NCBI GenBank assembly: GCA_003476685.1
Contig: DMVN01000091.1
Span: 1-6,818, forward strand
Reading direction: 5' to 3'
From: Acidobacteriota bacterium
GTDB lineage: Bacteria; Acidobacteriota; Aminicenantia; Aminicenantales; Saccharicenantaceae
Length of the DNA: 6,818 nucleotides
Of the stretch, positions 1 to 5,425 are shown in pieces (positions within the stretch are counted from its first letter, which is position 1; the number at the start of each line of letters is the position of its first letter). The position numbers and the translations under genes are program-made. The notes under the pieces were generated by a model, which was not told the DNA's origin, did not search any database, and saw only the letters and a list, made by a program, of their open reading frames with translations.

Positions 1-354
1 CCGGATTCTTTTTCCCTCACCAAATAGAGCTGGTTTCTGAAAACTTTAGCAGGATATTGCTAGTTGAAAAATTGGGCCCCAGGCTGACTTTATTTACCAG
101 TTTCCCTTCTGGACTTTTGATATCATATATTCCACTATTCCCCCGGTTTCTTCCCTGTTCATAATTCATCACCAAGAAGTATCTATTTTCATCAGTAAAA
201 TAGGAATAAAAAGGCAGGGCAGATTTCCTGCTTGGCTCCATTTCAGGCCGTATTCTGTATGAATTATGCATCATAAACATCATAAATAATACGCCTGATA
301 AGCCGGTTAAGTTTAGAGAATCCGACAGCCTGATAAACTAATTAGAAATAGCAT
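1..354 (-). pseudogene. Remnant of a six-bladed beta-propeller-like protein (C-terminal blade, frameshifted)
   Basis: One minus-strand frame is open from about 337 to a TGA at 17-19. The segment from about residue 15 of its longest ATG-started product (start at 283) reads like the last blade of a six-bladed beta-propeller: a strand around FTDENRYFLVMNYE, then GIYDIKSPEGKLVNKVSLG. After the blade the same frame gives NILLKFSETSSIW and stops. The frame one base behind instead reads KVFRNQLYLVREKES (bases 47 to 3), which is the family's usual closing strand. That frame is closed upstream by a TAG at 60-62, so a single-base frameshift around bases 48-60 is implied. There is no room for the other five blades before the SRP RNA at 404. 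A short ORF at 354-313 (MLFLISLSGCRIL) looks like a lipoprotein signal peptide with a lipobox and may be the old N-terminus. The family call is from sequence character only. A sequencing error could explain the frameshift but not the missing blades. Confidence 0.5.
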
Positions 355-394
355 AAGAAGGCCAAAAAATATTCCCCGAAATAAAGGAAAGGGC

Positions 395-403
395 AAATAA
401 AAA
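395..403 (-). terminator. U-tract ending the SRP RNA
   Basis: Directly after the closing arm of SRP helix 1 the minus strand reads TTTTTATTT. There is no strong local hairpin. The only long stem is helix 1 itself, formed with the far 5' end of the RNA, so termination would rely on the folded RNA plus the U-tract, or on 3' trimming. The position fits an RNA ending near 404. Confidence 0.5.
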
Positions 404-680
<277 letters not shown>

Positions 681-685
681 CTTTT

Positions 686-696
686 ATTATAGCATA
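686..696 (-). promoter_or_regulatory. Extended -10 promoter of the SRP RNA
   Basis: The minus strand reads TATGCTATAAT, a perfect TATAAT box (686-691) preceded by the TG-N extension. Five bases separate it from the start of SRP helix 1 at 680, a fitting place for the +1. I see no TTGACA-like -35 at 16-18 bp. The extended -10, and perhaps the AT-rich repeat upstream, would compensate. Confidence 0.75.
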
Positions 697-716
697 AACC
701 CTGGAGACATTTTTAT

Positions 717-735
717 ACTTTTAAGACTTTTAAAG
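717..735 (-). repeat. Tandem AT-rich repeat upstream of the SRP promoter, UP-element-like
   Basis: On the plus strand ACTTTTAAG (717-725) is followed at once by ACTTTTAAAG (726-735). Relative to a +1 at 680 this spans about -37 to -55, where RNA polymerase alpha C-terminal domains bind UP elements at strong stable-RNA promoters. The function is inferred from position and AT-richness only. Confidence 0.35.
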
Positions 736-780
736 ACCTTCAGACAAAAATTCTTAAAAGCCAGCCTCTCAGGGTGAAGT

Positions 781-816
781 AAAAACAAAGCTGGCCAGAA
801 CCTCTTCTGGCCAGCT
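781..816 (-). terminator. Rho-independent terminator of the M14 peptidase gene
   Basis: A perfect 12-bp inverted repeat, AGCTGGCCAGAA (789-800) and TTCTGGCCAGCT (805-816), encloses a 4-base loop. On the minus strand it is followed by TTTGTTTTT. It lies about 50 bases after the peptidase stop codon and before the SRP promoter, so it insulates the SRP RNA from read-through. Confidence 0.92.
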
Positions 817-863
817 AAGAAATTTTGAAAAATTTTTAATAAATTCTGTAACCTTTCTAAATA

Positions 864-3497
864 TTACATACCTTCAGGATAGAACAGGGCGTTCAGCAGG
901 AACTTGTAGGTGCCGTGGCTCTGGGCCCGATGCTGCGCCCGGATGCCAATAAGAGCAATATGTCCCTTTTTCAGCTTGACATCCACGACCGCTGACTTAC
1001 GCGCCAGGTAATCTTCGCCCAGCAACCAGCCGCTCAGCAGAATGCCATCTTCCGCATAATAGGCCACAACTTTCCTATCCCAGTCAAAGGGCGGTGTCCA
1101 GGTGTCAAAAGCCAGACTGCCGGAGAAGATAGCGGCCGCTTCTTCATCAAAACCATACCCCAGAGGTGTGGTGTTCTCCACTTTAAGCTTCAGAATGGAG
1201 GTCGGGCAGAAGAACTTGGTCCGGTCCACACCGCTCAGGGCATTCCTGGCGGGAGCACCCAGCTCTCTGGTGGCCAGTTCACTGGCCTGGTTCAGGGTAA
1301 CGAGCATTCCACCTTCTTCCACGAAGGCCTTCAGGGCTTCTATCCCTTCTTTTTCAATGCCACCTTCATACTCCGGCGGGGTGCTGCCGGCTCTGAAGAA
1401 GCGCGCAAATTCGGACTGCTGTCCCGGACGCCCGCTCTTGATAATATCAACGTTTTCGCTAGCAAATATGATCACATCAAACTTGGCTCTAAGGTTGACC
1501 TTCTTTTCGGCTGCGCCTTTAGTTTCTTTGGTTGCTTTCGCTTCTTTAGCCTGTTTGAAATCATTGTTATGGAGAATGGTGTAAGTTATCCCCAAATCAT
1601 CCAGCATGTACCTGGTCCAGCCTTCATCCATGTTGCCGCGCCATGACTGGTAGATGGCCATCCGCGGGAATTTGACCGCTGCCAGTTCCAGACCAGAAAC
1701 ATCCGTCAGTCCTTTTACCGGCACAGGCCATTTCTGAAGCAGATTCTCCAGAACTTTCCTGGTCTCAGCTGAATTTTTAAACACAAAAGTTCCGGCCGGC
1801 AAAGTCCCGTCTGCAGTCTTTATGGCTGCTTTTGCCCTCCAGCCTTCAGCTTTATTCTTTAGCAGAGCAAAAGCCACGGCATAAGAAGCGTTAAGCCTGG
1901 GGTCAAGCGCCAGATAGGCTGAACCTGGAAGAGAAAATTTTGGGTATTCAACTTTTTCCACTTTCAGCAGGGGCACTTCAAACGGCTTATCTACTTGATC
2001 GCACCTGACGCCCATCTGCAGAGGCAGAGTCCAGGCCGCGTTGTCATAAGGCGGTATGGGTGGCCCGCCGGGATACTGCCTGAGGTCCGGATATTTTTGT
2101 TTTTCCAGTAAAGCCCAGGCATAAGCTTTATAAGGCTGGGCCAGAAGCACGACATAAGAGCCAGCCGGATAATACCTGCCGTCAGCAATAAAGTCTTTGG
2201 TGGCCTGATGGACCTCAACCCCGCCAAACTGCAGGATTTCAATCATTTTCAGAGCTGTCAGCGGGTCAGCCTGTTCTTTAGGAATGACAAAGGCGTAAGG
2301 CTGGTTCTTTTCGCGGACCTCTATGCTCTGCTTGGCCATGAGGAAGGTATTGAAAAGGAAATCCTCGCGGTGCAGCCAGGCGGTCTTGAGCAGGCTCTTG
2401 GACAGGGTCAGCTCGTAATTAACTATATCCCTCAGCCGCCACCAGCCACCGGGCCAGGGGTCAATAAAATCCATGCGCTTCTCGTAATATTCTTTAGGAA
2501 CTTCAGTCGGTTCAATATAAATCGGGCTGGCTACCTGGACTGAAGCCGCTTCGCTGAGCAGGCCGACCACGTTGTGCAGCCAGGAGGTGTCATCACAGGC
2601 CCCAATCCACCAGCCGGTGTAGCTGCGGCCGTGAACTACGCCTTTATAACCATGCTTTTGCAGGTCATAAGCCATGTTGATACCGCAGAGGTTAACACTG
2701 CGCCAGAGCAGCGGATGGACGTTGGGCAGTGGTGGATCCATAAAAGGCGGGACAAATAGCCTGGCCCCGTTTGAACCCATCTGGTGCTCGTCAATGTGAA
2801 TCTGGGGAAACCAGTCATGGTAGAGGACTCTGGTTACAGCCCTGGTCTCGGCCAGGTTGAACATGAAGAAATCGCGGTTGTTGTCGTGGCCGGCATAGGG
2901 ATGGTACAGCCAGGGCATGTTGCTGCCTTCATACTTGGTGCCGAGATACTTGCGGTACCAATCTACGACCATCTGGTTGCCGTCCGGGTTAATGGTCGGC
3001 ACCAGCAGCAGGATGACGTCCTTGAGGGCCCGGTTAACATCGAAGAAGCCTTTGCCGGTCACCAAATCATAAGCCAGTTCCAGAGACATCTGGGAAGCGG
3101 CAATTTCAGTGGCGTGCAGGCTACAGGTGATTAACAGGATGGTTTTGCCTTGCCGGGCCAGCTCCCGGGCCTGGTCTTCGGTCAGACCGCGGGCATCTTT
3201 CAGCTTCCGGGCGATTTCCCGGTAGCGGTCGAGGTTCTTCATGTTTTCTTCGTCAGTGATGATGGCCATGATCATTTCCCGGCCCTGGGTAGTCTGGCCA
3301 ATACTGACCACGGTCAGCTTCGGGGATTCCTTATCCAGCAACTCAAAGTAAGCTTTAGTCTGATTATAATCAGCCAGCTTGCGGTCCTCGCCCACCCGAT
3401 GTCCGAGAAATTTCTCCGGTGGGGTCTGGGCTAGAAGCGGAAGGGTCAAAATGGTCAGAAGAATGATGATGATCGCCAGTTTGTTGGTTTTAGGCAT
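864..3497 (-). CDS. Secreted M14-family zinc metallopeptidase with C-terminal amidotransferase-like region
   Basis: Predicted exported zinc peptidase of 877 residues. The start at 3497 is chosen because AAGGAGGT sits 6 bases before it; an ATG 24 bases upstream would put that site inside the gene. Residues 1-23 are a signal peptide: KTNK, a hydrophobic run, then LPLLA before QTPP. The peptidase domain covers roughly residues 30-330. SLHATE gives the first two zinc ligands, H128 and E131. NNRDFF (206-211) matches the Asn-Arg substrate pocket of carboxypeptidase A. IHIDEHQMG supplies the third ligand, probably H238 (H234 is the alternative). SEAASV carries the likely catalytic E316. The C-terminal third (from about 610, PRMAIYQSWRGNMDEGW, later FDVIIFAS and EGIEALKAFVEEGGMLV) looks like a class I amidotransferase-like fold without an evident catalytic triad. 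A Lys/Ala/Glu-rich stretch lies at about 648-668. M14 enzymes remove C-terminal amino acids or cut peptidoglycan peptides; the substrate here is unknown. It is transcribed alone, from its own promoter to its own terminator. Confidence 0.9.
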   Translation of the reverse strand: MPKTNKLAIIIILLTILTLPLLAQTPPEKFLGHRVGEDRKLADYNQTKAYFELLDKESPKLTVVSIGQTTQGREMIMAIITDEENMKNLDRYREIARKLKDARGLTEDQARELARQGKTILLITCSLHATEIAASQMSLELAYDLVTGKGFFDVNRALKDVILLLVPTINPDGNQMVVDWYRKYLGTKYEGSNMPWLYHPYAGHDNNRDFFMFNLAETRAVTRVLYHDWFPQIHIDEHQMGSNGARLFVPPFMDPPLPNVHPLLWRSVNLCGINMAYDLQKHGYKGVVHGRSYTGWWIGACDDTSWLHNVVGLLSEAASVQVASPIYIEPTEVPKEYYEKRMDFIDPWPGGWWRLRDIVNYELTLSKSLLKTAWLHREDFLFNTFLMAKQSIEVREKNQPYAFVIPKEQADPLTALKMIEILQFGGVEVHQATKDFIADGRYYPAGSYVVLLAQPYKAYAWALLEKQKYPDLRQYPGGPPIPPYDNAAWTLPLQMGVRCDQVDKPFEVPLLKVEKVEYPKFSLPGSAYLALDPRLNASYAVAFALLKNKAEGWRAKAAIKTADGTLPAGTFVFKNSAETRKVLENLLQKWPVPVKGLTDVSGLELAAVKFPRMAIYQSWRGNMDEGWTRYMLDDLGITYTILHNNDFKQAKEAKATKETKGAAEKKVNLRAKFDVIIFASENVDIIKSGRPGQQSEFARFFRAGSTPPEYEGGIEKEGIEALKAFVEEGGMLVTLNQASELATRELGAPARNALSGVDRTKFFCPTSILKLKVENTTPLGYGFDEEAAAIFSGSLAFDTWTPPFDWDRKVVAYYAEDGILLSGWLLGEDYLARKSAVVDVKLKKGHIALIGIRAQHRAQSHGTYKFLLNALFYPEGM

Positions 3498-3503
3498 TGA
3501 AAA

Positions 3504-3511
3504 ACCTCCTT
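3504..3511 (-). promoter_or_regulatory. Ribosome binding site deciding the M14 peptidase start
   Basis: AAGGAGGT on the minus strand lies 6 bases before the ATG at 3497. A longer reading from the ATG at 3521 would translate through it and place eight residues before the signal peptide, so the shorter start is preferred. Confidence 0.85.
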
Positions 3512-3532
3512 GTCCTACCATTTATTCTAGTC

Positions 3533-3561
3533 TATTTATCACTCTGAAATATTTGAGTCAA
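3533..3561 (-). promoter_or_regulatory. Candidate promoter of the M14 peptidase gene
   Basis: TTGACT (3556-3561) and TAAATA (3533-3538) are separated by 17 bases on the minus strand, about 35 bases before the start codon. The -35 is good and the -10 weak. A TAGAAT nearer the gene is a better -10 by itself but lacks a -35 at normal distance. Confidence 0.5.
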
Positions 3562-3871
3562 TAAATTTTTGACAGCGGGCGCTTATGGTTCGGGCTGCGC
3601 GGGTGGAGATCAATGGTTGGGTCCGGCGATGACTTAAACCAGGCTTTATTTTGTTAGCATAAACCAGGACTGGACATCTTTATTATTCAGGCAATCACAG
3701 GAGATTCTTTATGAGTTAGAAGGATAATCCGGGGCTGAGACCTGAAGTCGATTTCGGTATTAGCACTCAAGTCACCTAATCAGCCAGAACTGGCAGTAAA
3801 GTCTCCTCTGAGAAGGTTTGAGCTGGAATCTTCTCTTGGAATTTTTCTTCAAAGGTGAAACGGCGGAGCTT
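3562..3871. other. Intergenic region with no recognised gene
   Basis: About 310 bases between the YugP stop codon and the M14 promoter. I found no ORF with a ribosome binding site, no tRNA or riboswitch landmark and no convincing terminator. The only repeat noted is AAACCAGG at 3636-3643 and 3661-3668, 25 bp apart, which could be chance. The plus-strand stem GCCAG-AA-CTGGC near 3783 lacks a U-tract on either side. How YugP transcription ends is therefore not visible. Confidence 0.5.
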
Positions 3872-4561
3872 CTAATCTCGAGACTGTCGCAGGATAATCA
3901 TCCGCAGCAACTGGAGAGCAGCCATGGCGGTAGAAGCCACGTAGGTCATGGCCGCCGCTTTTAGCACCGCCCGGGCTCCGTTGAGTTCAGCCGCATTCAG
4001 GAAACCCCGTTCTCTTAAAATGGCCAGGGCCCGCCGGGAAGCGTCGAACTCCACCGGCAAGGTTATCACCGTGAACAGGACGGCCGCGCTGAACAGCAAG
4101 ATTCCAACATCCATCAAAATCCTGGTCCCGCCGCCGCTGAAAATCAGGCCGATGAAAAAGAGGGGAAAAGCCAGGTTGGAACCGATGCTGGCAATGGGAT
4201 AGAAGGCGTTGCGCAGCATAAGGAAGGAGTACTTCTGGGCATGCTGGATGGCGTGGCCGGCTTCGTGGGCGGCCACACCCAGGGCAGCAATGGAGGTGCT
4301 GTTATAAACGCTATCCGAAAGCCGCAACACTTTTTTCCTGGGGTCATAGTGATCGGTCAGGTGACCGGGCACCCGCTCCAGGCTGACTTCGCTGGCGGGG
4401 CTATATCTTAAAATCTCCGCTACGGCCTGAGCCGCCGTTAGCCTGGAAGCGGAAGAAACCTGGCTGTAACGAGAAAAGGTGGATTTCACCCGGCTCTGAG
4501 CGTAAAAGGCAAAAATCAGGGCCGGGATAAGCAGCCAGAAGGTATAGTCAAAATAAAACAT
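3872..4561 (-). CDS. yugP: Membrane zinc metallopeptidase, YugP family
   Basis: A 229-residue integral membrane protein of the YugP / neutral zinc metallopeptidase 2 family, whose substrates are not well established. HEAGH at residues 99-103 gives the zinc ligands H99 and H103 and the catalytic E100. The conserved LPVEFDASRRA segment (168-178) carries the probable third ligand among its acidic residues. The LSDSVYNSTSIAALGVAAHEAGHAIQHA block and the following YPIASIGSN are family hallmarks. Membrane segments are likely at about 4-20, 122-142 and 149-170, with a weaker one near 203-223. The length is typical, so the gene looks complete. GGAGGA 6 bases before the ATG supports the start. It lies 68 bases after the ACT gene and has its own good promoter. 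A role in membrane protein turnover is inference from location and fold. Confidence 0.92.
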   Translation of the reverse strand: MFYFDYTFWLLIPALIFAFYAQSRVKSTFSRYSQVSSASRLTAAQAVAEILRYSPASEVSLERVPGHLTDHYDPRKKVLRLSDSVYNSTSIAALGVAAHEAGHAIQHAQKYSFLMLRNAFYPIASIGSNLAFPLFFIGLIFSGGGTRILMDVGILLFSAAVLFTVITLPVEFDASRRALAILRERGFLNAAELNGARAVLKAAAMTYVASTAMAALQLLRMIILRQSRD

Positions 4562-4583
4562 CTTACATCCTCCGGATTAATTT

Positions 4584-4611
4584 ATTGTAGCTTAAAATTG
4601 GGATTTGTAAA
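4584..4611 (-). promoter_or_regulatory. Promoter of the YugP-family gene
   Basis: TTTACA (4606-4611) and TACAAT (4584-4589) lie 16 bases apart on the minus strand, each one mismatch from the sigma-70 consensus. The -10 is followed by an AT-rich stretch and then the ribosome binding site GGAGGA. This is the best two-box promoter in the window. Its -35 overlaps the distal arm of the hairpin that follows the ACT gene. Confidence 0.65.
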
Positions 4612-4640
4612 CCGGTCCGCCTGGCAGCGTCAGCCGGTTT
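4609..4640 (-). other. Hairpin spanning the ACT gene stop codon
   Basis: AAACCGG (4609-4615) and CCGGTTT (4634-4640) form a 7-bp stem. It extends by CTG/CAG (4621-4623 with 4631-4633) across a 5-base bulge. The ACT stop codon (4630-4632) lies inside it. On the minus strand no run of Us follows directly, only a loose AATTTT about 10 bases on. It may be a weak terminator or an mRNA 3' stability element. Confidence 0.4.
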
Positions 4641-5031
4641 GGCCCCAGCCTTCCAGCACCTTCATCGCCCGGTCAAGGTTGGAGACATCAATAATAACCG
4701 AGACCTTGTCGCCAGATTGACTCAACGTACCGTAGCAGTACTCGATGTTTATTCCTTCATCGCCGATTCTGGTAGCCACTTCTCCCAGGGCCCCGGGCCT
4801 GTTCTCCAGGTGCACCAGCAGCACATCGCGCATGTCGGTGGTGTAGTTGAGCTTGTTGAGGACTTTTATCGCTTTATTCAGGTTTTTTGTATAGATTTTG
4901 GCCGAGTCCTGGAAGACGCCTATGGCTTCGACATTTATCTCATTCTCAGCCAGCTGGCACAGAAGTTCGCCCAGAACTGAGGGTTTATTTTCCAAAAGGA
5001 CGAAAATCTCTGTAATTCTTTCAAATTCCAT
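4630..5031 (-). CDS. Tandem ACT-domain protein, probable amino-acid or small-ligand sensor
   Basis: A small cytosolic protein of 133 residues made of two ACT domains and nothing else. The first spans about residues 6-65, with the turn ENKPSVLGELLCQLAENEINVEAI. The second spans about 69-130, with ENRPGALGEVATRIGDEGINIEYCYGT. The N/R-P-x-x-L-G turn followed by a helix and the GINIE strand is the ACT signature; domains like this bind amino acids at dimer interfaces. With no enzyme domain attached, a stand-alone regulatory or ligand-binding role is inferred. Similar tandem ACT proteins (COG4747 type) are often found near aryl-CoA ligase or indolepyruvate oxidoreductase genes, but neither is seen here. 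Two ATGs are adjacent; the second (5031) is chosen because it lies 5 bases from AGGAGG, against 2 for the first (5034). A leader hairpin and its own promoter lie upstream. Confidence 0.9.
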   Translation of the reverse strand: MEFERITEIFVLLENKPSVLGELLCQLAENEINVEAIGVFQDSAKIYTKNLNKAIKVLNKLNYTTDMRDVLLVHLENRPGALGEVATRIGDEGINIEYCYGTLSQSGDKVSVIIDVSNLDRAMKVLEGWGQTG

Positions 5032-5036
5032 CATAA

Positions 5037-5042
5037 CCTCCT
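5037..5042 (-). promoter_or_regulatory. Ribosome binding site of the ACT gene
   Basis: A perfect AGGAGG precedes ATGATG. Spacing favours the second ATG (5 bases) over the first (2 bases). Only three bases separate this site from the foot of the leader hairpin. Confidence 0.8.
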
Positions 5043-5045
5043 GAA

Positions 5046-5069
5046 GCCATTTATTCCCCTGTAAATGGC
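5046..5069 (-). promoter_or_regulatory. Leader hairpin or operator just upstream of the ACT gene
   Basis: A perfect 8-bp inverted repeat, GCCATTTA (5046-5053) and TAAATGGC (5062-5069), encloses an 8-base loop that reads CAGGGGAA in the mRNA. It falls between the predicted -10 and the ribosome binding site. It could act as an RNA hairpin affecting translation, or as a palindromic operator for a repressor. No U-tract follows, so it is not a terminator. Confidence 0.5.
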
Positions 5070-5078
5070 CCCCTTTTA

Positions 5079-5107
5079 TATTTAAATCAAAGTCCCCAAA
5101 TTTGCAA
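5079..5107 (-). promoter_or_regulatory. Candidate promoter of the ACT gene
   Basis: TTGCAA (5102-5107) and TAAATA (5079-5084) are 17 bases apart on the minus strand. An overlapping TATAAA (5075-5080) is a stronger -10 but at worse spacing. The arrangement mirrors the one before the M14 gene. Confidence 0.45.
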
Positions 5108-5425
5108 CAGAATTCTTTCCGGCTACTTCTGTATTATGCCCGGGTTTTTTGTTTTTTTAAGGCTCTACCCATGGGCCAACTCGAGGCCAGCCTGGGGTCT
5201 GGGCCGCCCAGCAGGTTTTTATAAGATTAACTTTTGCTTATTGGGTTATTTTTCTGCCGGAATAAAAGGGAGTAATTTCTATCACCCACGTGCTACCAGC
5301 TACTACCAGTACAAGTTCTAACCGAAAGCCATAAGGCAAAGACATAATTTGTCCTTAGCTCATTCAGCAGCCATTCGGTCAGACAGGCCTGAAAAAAATC
5401 GGAAAAATGTAGGGTGACCCAATTT
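5108..5425. other. Intergenic region between the GlcD homologue and the ACT gene
   Basis: About 318 bases with no supportable protein gene. The 61-codon plus-strand ORF at 5136-5321 has no ribosome binding site and no family character. Visible elements are two T-runs on the plus strand (5144-5158), a plus-strand hairpin ending in TTTTT (5191-5220), an imperfect inverted repeat AAGGCAAA / TTTGTCCTT (5333-5356) and the odd palindrome GGGTGACCC just after the GlcD stop. None of these is a convincing terminator for the minus-strand GlcD gene. Confidence 0.5.
5191..5220 (+). terminator. Possible plus-strand intrinsic terminator
   Basis: CTGGG (5199-5203) pairs with CCCAG (5207-5211) over a 3-base loop. 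CCTG (5191-5194) then pairs with CAGG (5212-5215) across a 4-base bulge, and TTTTT follows directly. No plus-strand gene ends here, so if real it would end an antisense or small RNA transcript. The stem is short and bulged. Confidence 0.25.

Noticed and set aside
1102..1584. Plus-strand ORF of 160 codons
   Set aside because: It is antisense to the M14 coding sequence, serine/alanine-rich as expected from a shadow frame, and has no ribosome binding site.
3498..3521. Upstream ATG as start of the M14 protein
   Set aside because: It would place the AAGGAGGT ribosome binding site inside the gene and add eight polar residues before the signal peptide.
3654..3665. TAGCATAAACC shared with the SRP promoter region (690-700)
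   Set aside because: An 11-base match is expected several times by chance in a window of this size when both strands are compared, and the second copy has no good -10.
5136..5321. Plus-strand ORF of 61 codons in the intergenic gap
   Set aside because: It has no ribosome binding site, begins in a T-run and has no recognisable domain.
5374..5420. Terminator for the GlcD homologue
   Set aside because: Only 3-4 bp stems (GGGTCACCC, TCAG/CTGA) with no properly placed U-tract on the minus strand.
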